Notes under the pieces: model-generated
Told to the model about the DNA's origin: nothing
Seen by the model: the letters and a program-made list of their open reading frames with translations, nothing else
The model's database searches: none
Program-made: the position numbers and the translations under genes
Source of the DNA: an uncultured Acidobacteriota bacterium
GTDB lineage: Bacteria > Acidobacteriota > Blastocatellia > Pyrinomonadales > Pyrinomonadaceae
DNA length: 64,000 nucleotides
Direction: 5' to 3'
Assembly: GCA_937873515.1 (NCBI GenBank)
Contig: CALMYB010000013.1
Location: 372,001 to 436,000 of the forward strand
Part shown: positions 20,937 through 30,112 of the stretch, in pieces
Position numbering within the stretch: the stretch's first letter is position 1
Layout: each line of letters starts with the position of its first letter

Positions 20937-20976
20937 AGGAAAGTTTTACCACAGATAAAAGACGAAAGAGGAATAT

Positions 20977-21069
20977 TAGCCGCAGATCAACGCGGAGAAC
21001 ACAGATAAGAGCAGAAGTTCATTTATGATCTTCGAATTATCTGCGTCGTCCGCGTTGGTCTGCGGTTAA
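20977..21069. repeat. Long imperfect inverted repeat (CCGCAGAT..CAACGCGGA family)
   Basis: The left arm (20977-21009) reads TTAGCCGCAGATCAACGCGG and on; the right arm (about 21038-21069) is its near-complement, TTA..CCGCAGA.CAACGCGGA..AC.CAGATAA shared over ~33 bp with about five mismatches. It lies between aat and the MATE gene. Sequences of this form are widely dispersed in bacterial genomes as short repeats. Confidence 0.7.
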
Positions 21070-21077
21070 ACTTTTCC

Positions 21078-22496
21078 TCACACTTCCTTCAGCTTCCACT
21101 TTCCGCGTTTGAATATCACGGCCGAGACGACCGCGAGCAGCGAGAACGCGATCGTGATAGACCAGAAGGCACCGTGCGCGCCGAGCCCCAAGTGATACGC
21201 GAGGAAATACGCAAGCGGTATCTCGAAGGGCCAGAATACGCCGAGTGCGATATACGTCGGCGTGATCGTGTCGCCTGCTCCGTTGAACGCCGTTTCGAGC
21301 ACCATCCCGACAGCGTAGAAGAAGAAGCCGTACGCAATAACGCGAAGTGCGTCCGTCGCGTAGGCGTGAACCTCAGGCTCGGTCGAGAAGACCGCGGCGA
21401 TCTGTGCCGCAAAGATCACGAACACGATCCCGATCGAGGTCTGCACGATCGCGTTGTAGCGAACGGCCTTCCAGACGGCTTTTTCTGCTCGGTCGGGTTT
21501 TCCGGCTCCGAGGTTCTGGCCGACGAGGGTCGCGGCGGCGTTCGCGAGGCCGATCGAAGGCAGAAGGGCGAACATTACCATTCTGATCCCGATCTGATAC
21601 CCCGCGACCGCCGCCGTGCCGAATCCCGTTACGACGCGGACAAGCCCGATCCAGCTTGCCGTCTGCACAAAGAACTGCAGCACCGCAGGAGCCGAGACCT
21701 TTACGAGTTTCACGAGCCGCTCAGGTTCGATGCGCCAGTGCTCGCGATCGATCGTGATACGTCGGTTCCCGAAGAAGAGACAGTATGCCGCGTACAACGC
21801 ACCGCAGCCGCGGCCGATCGTCGTCCCGACCGCCGCACCCGTAACCCCAAGTTCGGGAAAGAATCCGATGCCGAGGATGAAGCACGGCCCAAGAATGATA
21901 TTCAGGATGTTTGCGAACCACAGCACGCGCATCGCGATCGCCGCGTCACCCGCACCGCGAAAGATCGCGTTCAAAAGGAAGAGTGCAAGCACGACGATGT
22001 TGCCGCCGAGCATTATCTGCGTAAACGTCGTGCCCGTCGCGACGACGGATTCCTCGGCGCCCATCAGCCGCAGGAAATCTGCGGCGAACACAAAGCCGAT
22101 CACGCCTAAGATCGCCGAGGCCGCAAAGCCAAGATAGATCGCATGCGTTGCGGTGCGTGACGCACCGTCCGCATCGCCCTCACCGACGCGGCGGGCGACG
22201 GTCGCCGTTGCACCGATCGCTATGCCGATCGCCACCGAGTAGATGAGGAACATCATCGATTCGGTAATTCCAACAACCGCGATCGCGTCCGCCCCGATAT
22301 GCGCGACAAAAAAGATATCGACGATCGCGAACAAGCTCTCGGCGAACATCTCGACGATCATCGGCACTGCAAGCAGGAAGATCGCCGTCCCCAAAGGCGC
22401 GGTCGTGAAGTCGCGGTCGGAGCCCGCGATCGCCTCCTTTAGGGTTGAAAATATTGATCCTTTCGACACCTCCGTGTCGTTAGCGTTCGTGGACAT
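21078..22496 (-). CDS. MATE family efflux transporter
   Basis: 472 residues from ATG 22496 (MSTNANDTEVSKGS); a GTG at 22532 could add 12 residues but they look untranslated. Twelve membrane helices in two six-helix halves; MATE features include PLGTAIFLLAVPMIVEMFAE, the FVAHIGADAIAVVGITE region at helix 2, GAGDAAIAMRVLWFANILNI and QIGIRMVMFALLPSIGLANA in the second half. Expected to expel cationic compounds or metabolites using a Na+ or H+ gradient. The ~370-bp region upstream has strong predicted RNA structure (see separate entry), so expression may be post-transcriptionally controlled. Confidence 0.93.
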   Translation of the reverse strand: MSTNANDTEVSKGSIFSTLKEAIAGSDRDFTTAPLGTAIFLLAVPMIVEMFAESLFAIVDIFFVAHIGADAIAVVGITESMMFLIYSVAIGIAIGATATVARRVGEGDADGASRTATHAIYLGFAASAILGVIGFVFAADFLRLMGAEESVVATGTTFTQIMLGGNIVVLALFLLNAIFRGAGDAAIAMRVLWFANILNIILGPCFILGIGFFPELGVTGAAVGTTIGRGCGALYAAYCLFFGNRRITIDREHWRIEPERLVKLVKVSAPAVLQFFVQTASWIGLVRVVTGFGTAAVAGYQIGIRMVMFALLPSIGLANAAATLVGQNLGAGKPDRAEKAVWKAVRYNAIVQTSIGIVFVIFAAQIAAVFSTEPEVHAYATDALRVIAYGFFFYAVGMVLETAFNGAGDTITPTYIALGVFWPFEIPLAYFLAYHLGLGAHGAFWSITIAFSLLAVVSAVIFKRGKWKLKEV

Positions 22497-22868
22497 AAAA
22501 AGTAAAATTCGTATCGGTAACGAGAGAACCACTTTGCCGTGGGATGCAATGACACCCCAAGGCCTTTACGGCTCAAAGCCGTAAGAAAAACGTTCCGGCA
22601 CCCGTAACGCGAAGTTCACGCGCACGAAGTGCCTTTCGCCAGAGTTGTACGGGAGGTTTTTTAGCGGACAGAGATCTTCATAGCAGGAGAGACTATAGCA
22701 TTCGACGCGTGAAATGGAAATTGGCAAAACTGTTTTTCCAAGCTCTCTCGGCGAGTTCCGTTCGGTGCCGCATTTCCCGTTTTAATTACTAATTATGAAT
22801 TACTAATTACTAATTAGCTTGACGGACGGCTTATAATAAAAGGTTTCGCGACCTACGCGAAGATAGTT
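22497..22868. other. Structured intergenic region between MATE gene and mnmA
   Basis: About 370 bp, divergent promoter region. Contains TTACGGCT-CAA-AGCCGTAA (22566-22584, perfect 8-bp stem); a possible multibranch structure closed by CCCGTA (22601-22606) and TACGGG (22648-22653) with inner hairpins CGCG..CGCG (22608-22622) and GCAC-GAA-GTGC (22622-22632); and AT-rich repeats of TAATTACTAATTA (about 22784-22816). TATAAT at 22832-22837 may be the mnmA -10 box. No known riboswitch was recognised. Confidence 0.5.
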
Positions 22869-23996
22869 ATGAAGATCGCGGTGGCAATGAGCGGCGGCGT
22901 CGATAGTTCGGCGGCAGCTGCGATATTAAGGGAGCAGGGGCACGAACTCGTCGGCTTCACGATGCAGCTGTGGGATCAGCGGCGTCTGATCAACGTTGAT
23001 GAGAATGGCGATCCGCTGCCGTCACGCTGCTGCTCGCTCGATGATGTGTACGACGCCCGCCGCGTTGCGGAAAAGCTCGGCTTTCCCTTTTACGTACTTA
23101 ATTTAGAGAAGGATTTTGACCGCGACGTGGTCGAACCTTTCATCGCATCGTATCTTTCGGGCGAGACGCCTATACCGTGCGTTGCGTGCAATTCGCGTTT
23201 GAAATTCGCGTCGCTCGATCGGATGGCGTTGTCCGTCGGCTGCGAAAAGGTCGCAACCGGGCATTACGCGCGTGTCGAATACGACGAGAGGGCGGGACGC
23301 TATAAACTCCTTCGCGGACGCGACCGAAACAAGGATCAGAGCTATTTCCTTTGGGAATTGACGCAAGAGCAGCTCTCGCGGGCACTCTTTCCGCTCGGCG
23401 AAATGGATAAGACGGAAGCTCGCGACGTTGCACGGTCTTCGGAGCTTTACACTGCCGAGAAGGCCGAGTCGCAGGAGATCTGTTTCGTGCCGGACGGCAA
23501 ATATTCCGAATTCATTGACCGATATCTGACGCACGAGGGCCGTGCGAGCGAACTCCCGACAGGCGGCGAGATCGTAGATGCGTCCGGACAGGTTCTAGGC
23601 CAGCATACGGGCATTCATCGATACACCGTTGGGCAGCGCCGCGGGCTTGGAATTTCAAGCGAAAAGCCGCTCTATGTAACGCAGATCGAGCGTGCGAAGA
23701 ATCGCGTGATCGTCGGCGATGAGGAAGATCTCGCGTGCGAGGAATTTACCGTCCGGGGCGTAAATTGGACATCGTCGGAAACGCCGGCAGACTCGGTGCG
23801 TGCACGCGTGAAAGTGCGCTACCGGCACGAGCCTGCGGCTGCGACGATCTTTTCGCTCGACGGTGAGCGGGCACGCATTCAATTCGACGAACCGCAGCGC
23901 GCCGTCACGCCCGGCCAAGCCGCGATCTTTTACGACCTCGAGACCGCCGAAGAAGTTCTCGGCGGCGGCTGGATCGAGAGACAAGACGCCGGATGA
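22869..23996 (+). CDS. mnmA: tRNA-specific 2-thiouridylase MnmA
   Basis: 375 residues. PP-loop SGGVDSS at 8-14 binds [25 protein letters not shown] carries the first catalytic Cys, [22 protein letters not shown], and [17 protein letters not shown] carries the second Cys; the C-terminal [11 protein letters not shown] barrel is intact. Thiolates U34 of tRNA-Glu/Gln/Lys. ATG chosen because [10 protein letters not shown] matches the family start. The stop overlaps the next ATG by 4 bp (ATGA), so it is co-transcribed with the 5-FTHF cyclo-ligase. Confidence 0.97.
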   Translation: MKIAVAMSGGVDSSAAAAILREQGHELVGFTMQLWDQRRLINVDENGDPLPSRCCSLDDVYDARRVAEKLGFPFYVLNLEKDFDRDVVEPFIASYLSGETPIPCVACNSRLKFASLDRMALSVGCEKVATGHYARVEYDERAGRYKLLRGRDRNKDQSYFLWELTQEQLSRALFPLGEMDKTEARDVARSSELYTAEKAESQEICFVPDGKYSEFIDRYLTHEGRASELPTGGEIVDASGQVLGQHTGIHRYTVGQRRGLGISSEKPLYVTQIERAKNRVIVGDEEDLACEEFTVRGVNWTSSETPADSVRARVKVRYRHEPAAATIFSLDGERARIQFDEPQRAVTPGQAAIFYDLETAEEVLGGGWIERQDAG

Positions 23997-24601
23997 CAAA
24001 AGATGAACTGCGGAAAGAGATGCTGGAGCGACGCCGGACCTTAAGCTCCGGCGAGATCGTTGCGATCAGTCAAAACGTCGCTGAGAGATTTTTTGCGGAG
24101 ATCGACCTTGAGACGGTCGGGCGCCTGCACACGTTCATCCGCATCGCGAAGTTCAACGAGATCGACACTTCGATGATCTATATGCGCATCTGGCGGGACT
24201 GGCCGCGGATCGCAACATTTGCGCCGCGGATAGATCACGAGACCGGCAGGATGGAGAGCGTCAGGTTCGACGAACACACGCCTTTGGTCGACGGTCGTTG
24301 GGGAATTCGCGAGCCTGCCGAGGGAGAGGTCGTCTCACCCGGCAAGCTCGATCTTGTGCTCGTACCGATGCTCGGCTTTGACCATCTCGGCCATCGCATC
24401 GGTTACGGCAAAGGATTTTATGACCGGTTCTTGAGGCAGACGCGGCTCGACTGTCTGAAGGTCGGGCTTTGTCATTGGCCGCCGCTCGATGAGCCGATCG
24501 AAACGCACGAGGCGGACGTGCCGCTCGATATCATTATCACGCCGAACGGCACTTTTCGTCCTGAGACATCTCTAAAAGAACTCAACGACTGGGCGAACTA
24601 A
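23993..24601 (+). CDS. 5-formyltetrahydrofolate cyclo-ligase
   Basis: 202 residues, normal size. N-terminal [20 protein letters not shown], central [16 protein letters not shown] stretch ([12 protein letters not shown]), then [26 protein letters not shown], the defining nucleotide/folate-binding motif. Converts 5-formyl-THF to 5,10-methenyl-THF with ATP. Translationally coupled to mnmA (4-bp overlap) and convergent with mscL (4-bp overlap at the stops). Confidence 0.94.
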   Translation: MTKDELRKEMLERRRTLSSGEIVAISQNVAERFFAEIDLETVGRLHTFIRIAKFNEIDTSMIYMRIWRDWPRIATFAPRIDHETGRMESVRFDEHTPLVDGRWGIREPAEGEVVSPGKLDLVLVPMLGFDHLGHRIGYGKGFYDRFLRQTRLDCLKVGLCHWPPLDEPIETHEADVPLDIIITPNGTFRPETSLKELNDWAN

Positions 24602-25017
24602 CTTTTCGCCTTTAGAATGTCGCGGATCTCGCCGAGCAAGGTTTCCTCTGCCGTCGGCGGTGCCGGTTCGGCCTCCAGGCCTTTGACGAGCTTAACTACA
24701 TATTTCGCCAGCAGGAACATCACGAATGCGACAATCAGGAAGACGACGATGTCGTTGATAAGCTGTCCGTAAAGGATCAAAGGCTGTTTCGCCGCCGTTG
24801 CGGCAGCGATCTGTTCGGGCGTATCGACGGGCATCGTGCCGAGATTCAGCACCTTGCTCTTAAAGTCGATCCCGCCGGTCAGCAGACCCACGACCGGCAT
24901 TACGATGCCGTCAGTAAAGGTCTTTACAATGGCGCCGAATGCGGCGCCGATGATGACCGCGATCGCGAGGTCGATGACATTCCCGCGTGCAATGAACTGT
25001 TTGAATTCGCTAAGCAT
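24598..25017 (-). CDS. mscL: Large-conductance mechanosensitive channel
   Basis: 139 residues, typical length. N-terminal amphipathic helix then TM1 LSEFKQFIARGNVIDLAIAV with the pore-lining GAAFGAIVKTFTDGIVMPVVG, periplasmic loop of ~45 residues, TM2 near 88-112, and a charged C-terminal helix ending EETLLGEIRDILK. GGAGGAG precedes the ATG by ~9 nt. Forms a homopentamer that opens under osmotic downshock. It lies downstream of the bactofilin gene on the same strand, 102 bp away. Confidence 0.97.
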   Translation of the reverse strand: MLSEFKQFIARGNVIDLAIAVIIGAAFGAIVKTFTDGIVMPVVGLLTGGIDFKSKVLNLGTMPVDTPEQIAAATAAKQPLILYGQLINDIVVFLIVAFVMFLLAKYVVKLVKGLEAEPAPPTAEETLLGEIRDILKAKS

Positions 25018-25119
25018 ATTCTGATCTCTCCTCCAATATTGAGCTAAACGAATAAAGGGCAGACCTCGAGCCTACCCTTAAAGAATTGATCCGGCTTCAA
25101 TAAAAATTCAAAACTGCGA

Positions 25120-25773
25120 TCAGACGCCCGCGGCCTCGGCGGTCTCTTCTTCCTCGTCGGAAGTTTCATCAAAGAGAGCTGCAGTAAGGCGTTCTTCATC
25201 TGTGATCGCCGGCTCGGAATACGACGATTGTACGGCGTATGTATTTTCGACCTCGGCTGCGACCTGCTTTTCGCTGTCCTCTCGGGCACGGACCATGCTG
25301 CATTTGCCTTCGATGACGGCTCCTTCTTCTACGACGAGTCTCGGAGCCTGAATATTGCCGATGACCTGCGCCGTACGGCCAAGCTGGAGCTTCTCGTGGG
25401 CAATAACATCGCCATTCACTACTCCGTTGATCATCGCCGCCGCTACAGAGACGTTCGCATCGACGACGCCGTTCGTGCCGACGATAAGCGTGCCGGCTTC
25501 GGACGTTACCGTTCCGATAAGATGGCCGTCAACGCGAAGCATCGCCTGGAACTCCGTCTCGCCGGTAAGTGTCGTGCCGTGCCCTACGAAACCGCTAAGG
25601 CGCCCTTCCTTGATATCTCTTGCCATTGCATCGCTGTCGGTGATCGCCCCGCCGCGGACAGCGGCCTGTGGCGATTCGGTCTGATAGCGGTACGGTGCGT
25701 CGGGCTCAACAGAGCTGCTCTCACCGTATGTCCCGCCGGTTTCGGGTTTCGAATTTCGACCCATTCTGATCAT
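25120..25773 (-). CDS. Bactofilin (polymer-forming cytoskeletal protein)
   Basis: 217 residues from ATG 25773, which has GAGAGG 9 nt upstream; a longer frame exists but lacks support. The centre (about 60-165) is the bactofilin beta-helix: GFVGHGTTLTGETEFQAMLR, VDGHLIGTVTSEAGTLIVG, GVVDANVSVAAAMINGVVNG, DVIAHEKLQLGRTAQVIGNI and VVEEGAVIEGKCSM. N- and C-terminal tails are disordered, and the C-terminal one is strongly acidic (ETSDEEEETAEA). Bactofilins polymerise on the membrane and organise wall synthesis or polysaccharide machines. Confidence 0.93.
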   Translation of the reverse strand: MIRMGRNSKPETGGTYGESSSVEPDAPYRYQTESPQAAVRGGAITDSDAMARDIKEGRLSGFVGHGTTLTGETEFQAMLRVDGHLIGTVTSEAGTLIVGTNGVVDANVSVAAAMINGVVNGDVIAHEKLQLGRTAQVIGNIQAPRLVVEEGAVIEGKCSMVRAREDSEKQVAAEVENTYAVQSSYSEPAITDEERLTAALFDETSDEEEETAEAAGV

Positions 25774-26007
25774 TGCATTGCACCTCTCGTGGATTTTCGT
25801 CTTGCGTAAAACACGAAGCTTTTCGATGAACAAAGGCCTTTTGTCCATCACACCTTCGATCAATCAAATGCCGTTTTACGGGGAAACTAGGCAAAAACAG
25901 CTGTTCTCAAGCCTATCTCGAGCCTCAAATTGTGTTAAGTAGTAATAATAATTGCTTTGTTCAACGATGTCCACACAATTTTCTGGGGTTGAACTATCTA
26001 AAATATC

Positions 26008-26952
26008 GTGGGAACATATAAAGTTTCTGCCGATGGCGGCGGTTTAGCAAGTACGAGGTTTGTAGAGTTGAAAGCAGAGACACCGGCAAAAACGAGACTT
26101 TTGAAGAAGATGGGCAAGGCCATCGCCGATTTTTCGATGATCGAGGACGGCGACAAGGTGATGGTGTGTCTTTCGGGAGGCAAGGACAGCTATACGCTGC
26201 TCGACCTGCTGCTCGACGTACGGCGTCGTGCGCCGGTGAAATTCGACATTCTGGCGGTCAATCTCGATCAAAAACAGCCTGATTTTCCCGAACACGTACT
26301 TCCGGAGTATCTGAAAGAACGCGGCGTCGAATACCGCATCGTCGAGGAAGACACATACTCGATCGTTACCTCGCACATTCCTGAAGGGAAAACTTACTGC
26401 TCCCTCTGCTCACGTCTTCGCCGCGGCATTCTCTACACGACCGCCGTCGAAGAGAAGTGCACGAAGATCGCTCTCGGCCACCACGCCGATGACATCATCG
26501 CGACCTTTTTGATGAATCTCTTTTACGTCGGACAGCTAAAGGCGATGCCGCCCATCCTGCGTTCGGACGACGGTCGGAATACGATCATCAGGCCGCTTGC
26601 CTACGTGCACGAAAAGGAGATCGTCGAATATGCTGATGAGCAAAAGTTTCCGATCATCCCGTGCAATCTATGCGGTTCGCAGCCGAATATGAAGCGGGCC
26701 CGCGTCAAACGCCTCGTCAGCGAGCTTGCAAAAGAGACGCCGTACATCCGAGCGACGATGATGACGGCGCTCTCGCAGGTTACGGCTTCGCATCTGCTCG
26801 ATTCGGAGCTTTACGACTTTCAGAATTTTGAGCCAGCGATAAAAGCGATCCCGCCCGGTCACGGTTCGGTCGAAAAAGAGCTCGACGACATTTTCGACCA
26901 CGCGGAATCTACCTACAAACCCGACCTAATGGGCGTTGCCGGCCTTTCTTGA
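26008..26952 (+). CDS. ttcA: TtcA-like tRNA 2-thiocytidine synthetase
   Basis: 314 residues. PP-loop [15 protein letters not shown] near 54-67, [15 protein letters not shown] with Cxx[21 protein letters not shown], a second cysteine pair [13 protein letters not shown], and [11 protein letters not shown]: the TtcA set of [4Fe-4S]-dependent sulfur transferases that make s2C32 in tRNA. Start taken as GTG 26008; the first ATG is only at residue 35 and would lose the conserved [12 protein letters not shown] lead-in partly, so GTG is preferred though no clear Shine-Dalgarno is seen. The 3' end overlaps the convergent serine hydrolase by 27 bp. Confidence 0.92.
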   Translation: MGTYKVSADGGGLASTRFVELKAETPAKTRLLKKMGKAIADFSMIEDGDKVMVCLSGGKDSYTLLDLLLDVRRRAPVKFDILAVNLDQKQPDFPEHVLPEYLKERGVEYRIVEEDTYSIVTSHIPEGKTYCSLCSRLRRGILYTTAVEEKCTKIALGHHADDIIATFLMNLFYVGQLKAMPPILRSDDGRNTIIRPLAYVHEKEIVEYADEQKFPIIPCNLCGSQPNMKRARVKRLVSELAKETPYIRATMMTALSQVTASHLLDSELYDFQNFEPAIKAIPPGHGSVEKELDDIFDHAESTYKPDLMGVAGLS

Positions 26953-29118
26953 CTTTGCCTTTACCGCTTTTAGCGAAACATCGTGGTGGGTAAAGACATT
27001 GGCATCAATAGGCACGTTCTGCTTGATTTCCTTTACGGTTACGACGATCTTTCCCATCCCAAGTGAATGCGTTGTCACAGAATACGGGACGACCACACCG
27101 TCTATCGTTCGATAGTCAGAATATTCTTCCGAGTATGGCAGTTGCTGCTGACTTGTGCTTGAGACGCTGAACGCGTCCTGTTTAATCGGCAAAAAGGTGT
27201 CAGCCGCATAGTAAATAGTAAACGGCGTTCCTTTCTTTGGCGTGAATTTTACTGCGTAGGCCTCTTTGTCGCCGACCTTGGTCTTTGAGAGGATCTCGAT
27301 CGACGCGAAGTTCTTGTCCCAGTTGAGCACAGAGTAAAAGTCAGCGGAAATGTGTGCGTTATCCAGCTTGAGGCCGGCCCACTCTTCGGTCGGTGAGAAC
27401 GAGGTCGTCTCATCGCCCTTTGTCCCGTCAAAATACTCATAGCCCTTTCCGATCACCTTGCCGAGCGCCGAGAACGATGTCGCGGTCGCAGATCTGTTCG
27501 GCGCCTCGGTGTAGCTGCGCGCGGTGCCGGTAACGCCTTGATTGACGAAATCGATATCGGCATCGACGACTCGGGATTTGAGCTTTCTCAGGTTTTCCTC
27601 GCCGCCGAGGGCCTCGATGGCCTTCTTGTGCAGCTCATCGACGGTGATCGCAGGCTTTTCTACAGGCGTTGTCGGGAGCAGATCGACCGTTCCCTGCGGC
27701 TGTACAAGCGAGATCGCCGTTACCTTGCCCGCGGCATCGACCTTCGCGGAAAGCGAAAAGCTGTCCGGAAGAGGCGAGAGCGAAAAGCTGCCGTCCGGTT
27801 TTGCGACCAGCGGATAAGGCTGTTGGCCCGGAACATTCAGCGTTACTTTGTCGCCGTCCTTTCGGATCTCGGTCTTTAGCGTGCCCTTGGCCGTCGCCCA
27901 AGAACCGATAAGTTGGTCGGCACTCACTTTGGCGTAAGACGGCGTCGGGGCAGTTTCAGCGGACTTTTGCGGGACCGATCCCGGCAAAAGAGCGCTCCAG
28001 ATGATGTTCTTTGCCTCGTCCGTGAGCGGCGAGCCGGAGACGTTCGTAAGCAAAACGAAACCGAGCTTCTTCTCAGGCATTACGGCGACCATCGCGTTGA
28101 ATCCGTCAATGTTGCCGCCATGCTGAAGGACCTTGTGGCCGTTCCAATCCTCGATGAACCAGCCGAGGCCATACGAAACTTTACCGGCGATCGGCATCTG
28201 CGGTTTGGTCCACTCTTCAAAACCTTTCTCGGATACGATCGCCTTTCCGGCAGCTTCACCGCCGTTCAAGATGAACTCGAGCCACTTCGACATATCGCGA
28301 ACACTAGAATTTATGGCTCCCGCCGGTGCCGGTGCCGCGATCTCGCGAAACGGAAGGCGCCGCGTCGCCTTCGTATCGAAGTTGTAGTCGTAGCCAAAGG
28401 AATAATCCTTCGCCTTTGTCATTTCGGCGATGGTAGTCGTGCTGTTCGTCATTCCTAGCGGCTTGAAGATCTCCGACTTGATGACGTTGTTCCAGGTGCT
28501 CTTTTCGACCGATGCGGCTATCTCGCCGGCGGCAGCGAACATAATATTCTGATACTGAAACTTCTCGCGAAGCTTTGCGGTCGGCTTTGCAAGACCCGTG
28601 ACCTCGATAAGTTCCTTTCGCGACAGTTCGCCCGTCAGCATCGCAAGATCCGTACGCGAAAGCCCCGAAGAATGATCGAGAAGGTCGCGAATCACGATCT
28701 TTTTGTCGGTTTCGGGATCATTGATCTGGAAGTACGGCAGATACTTTTTTGGAGAGTCATCCAACGAGAGCTTTCCTTGATCCTGCGCGATCAAGATCGA
28801 AAGGGCCGTAAATGCCTTTGTCGCCGAACCGATCGCAAATTGCGTGTCGGCGGTGGCAGGTATCTTCTTTTCAAAATCTTTATAGCCAAGCCCTTTCGCA
28901 AATATGACCTTCCCGTCCTTCACGATCGCGAGCGCAGCACCGGGAATACCCAACGCCTCGCGGCGCTCATTGATCGCTTTCTCGATCTTCGCGAGCGCGG
29001 CCGCTTCGTCATTCTGCGGTGCAGATGCTGCCGTCTGGCCGACGGCACCCTGCGGCAGCGAAGTTAAAAAGAGAGAAAAGAGAACAAATAGAACAAGGGA
29101 AGCGGATCTTTTTTGCAT
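26926..29118 (-). CDS. Exported serine hydrolase, beta-lactamase class C/PBP4* fold
   Basis: 730 residues. Signal peptide at 1-27 ([20 protein letters not shown]). The catalytic domain (about 40-380) has SxxK in [15 protein letters not shown], the YxN motif in [15 protein letters not shown] and [13 protein letters not shown] in place of KTG, as in class C-related esterases and D-aminopeptidases. After a linker come a lipocalin-like domain (about 395-480) and a further ~220-residue beta-rich domain ([20 protein letters not shown] onwards) that resembles outer-membrane lipoprotein-type folds. Likely a periplasmic peptidase or esterase; substrate unknown. Confidence 0.9.
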   Translation of the reverse strand: MQKRSASLVLFVLFSLFLTSLPQGAVGQTAASAPQNDEAAALAKIEKAINERREALGIPGAALAIVKDGKVIFAKGLGYKDFEKKIPATADTQFAIGSATKAFTALSILIAQDQGKLSLDDSPKKYLPYFQINDPETDKKIVIRDLLDHSSGLSRTDLAMLTGELSRKELIEVTGLAKPTAKLREKFQYQNIMFAAAGEIAASVEKSTWNNVIKSEIFKPLGMTNSTTTIAEMTKAKDYSFGYDYNFDTKATRRLPFREIAAPAPAGAINSSVRDMSKWLEFILNGGEAAGKAIVSEKGFEEWTKPQMPIAGKVSYGLGWFIEDWNGHKVLQHGGNIDGFNAMVAVMPEKKLGFVLLTNVSGSPLTDEAKNIIWSALLPGSVPQKSAETAPTPSYAKVSADQLIGSWATAKGTLKTEIRKDGDKVTLNVPGQQPYPLVAKPDGSFSLSPLPDSFSLSAKVDAAGKVTAISLVQPQGTVDLLPTTPVEKPAITVDELHKKAIEALGGEENLRKLKSRVVDADIDFVNQGVTGTARSYTEAPNRSATATSFSALGKVIGKGYEYFDGTKGDETTSFSPTEEWAGLKLDNAHISADFYSVLNWDKNFASIEILSKTKVGDKEAYAVKFTPKKGTPFTIYYAADTFLPIKQDAFSVSSTSQQQLPYSEEYSDYRTIDGVVVPYSVTTHSLGMGKIVVTVKEIKQNVPIDANVFTHHDVSLKAVKAKSRKAGNAH

Positions 29119-29305
29119 AGAATTTTAAGGAGGCCCTAAAGCCGGACCGAAATAAACGTTACGCCCTAAAAGCACAAGAAGTTCAGGTTTTATCCATCTT
29201 GCAGTAACCTCTTAGCATATCATCATAGAGCGTGAGGCAGGCAGGCCGAATACACGTTTTAGGCCAAAAGTATTAGTATCTAGGCTCAGATCATTTGACG
29301 CGAAG

Positions 29306-30112
29306 ATGAACGAAAAACGATTGCCCGCAGGCTTCGAAACATTTGTCGAACAAGTTCTGACCGAGGCCGAATCGGTCGAGGGGCATCTAACGCCCAGAGA
29401 AATGCGCTTTCTGGCTTTACTGGCGGCCGTTCCCACGGCAGAAGGCGGGATCCTTGAGATCGGTTCGTTCAAGGGCAGGTCAACGAGCATCCTGGCGCGT
29501 GCGGCCGCCCTCGCCGACGGTGAGACGATTCACGCGGTCGATCCGATGACGGCACCTTCCGAGACCGATCCCGACCTCGGAGGTGCGAAAGATTCGCTTT
29601 CTGACTTTCGGCGGAACATCGAGACGATGGGCGTTTCAGACCGCGTCGAACTTCACCAGACTTTTTCTTACGAGCTTGCGAAAACATGGGACGCACCTTT
29701 GCGGCTTCTGTGGATAGACGGTGACCACACGTACGAAGGCACGCGTCTCGACATCGAAGGATTTGGCCCGCATCTTGTCGATAAAGGCATTGTTGCGATG
29801 CACGACGTTCTGCATGAGTTCGATGGCGGCGTGCGCGTGATGATGGAGCACGTTCTGCTTTCGCCGAACTTCGGGGCCTGCGGATTTGTCGGCTCGATCG
29901 GCTGGGCGCAGTTCCTTGAAGACGCGAACGAGGCCGCGAAATATCGCTCCCTGAAACTCAAGCTCTATAAAAAACTTTCGAGGCTGATACCGCTCATCAC
30001 GCTTCGCAAGGGCGAGCTATCTGCGCAAGAGAAAAAGCAGTTCAAACTCTGGCGAACATTCGTCCCGCATAAGGAGATCAAGCCGCAGGATTGGCTCGAT
30101 CAAGTGCTCTAG
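29306..30112 (+). CDS. Class I SAM-dependent methyltransferase (Methyltransf_24 type)
   Basis: 268 residues. SAM-binding motif I ILEIGSFKGRSTSILARAA, acidic second strand IHAVDPMTAP, and LLWIDGDHTYEGTRLDIEGF followed by VAMHDV, the signature of macrocin O-methyltransferase/CmcI-like enzymes often found in polysaccharide or natural-product loci. Convergent with the O-antigen ligase (4-bp overlap of stops). Because the opposite genes are polysaccharide-related, methylation of a surface glycan is a fair guess, not shown. Confidence 0.88.
   Translation: MNEKRLPAGFETFVEQVLTEAESVEGHLTPREMRFLALLAAVPTAEGGILEIGSFKGRSTSILARAAALADGETIHAVDPMTAPSETDPDLGGAKDSLSDFRRNIETMGVSDRVELHQTFSYELAKTWDAPLRLLWIDGDHTYEGTRLDIEGFGPHLVDKGIVAMHDVLHEFDGGVRVMMEHVLLSPNFGACGFVGSIGWAQFLEDANEAAKYRSLKLKLYKKLSRLIPLITLRKGELSAQEKKQFKLWRTFVPHKEIKPQDWLDQVL

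Noticed and set aside
21174..22109. Plus-strand frame of 311 codons inside the MATE gene
   Set aside because: Composition is dominated by Arg/Asp/His as expected for antisense of a membrane protein gene.
22819..22837. TTGACG plus TATAAT as a complete promoter for mnmA
   Set aside because: The two boxes are only 7 bp apart, so they cannot be the -35 and -10 of one promoter; only TATAAT is kept as a possible -10.
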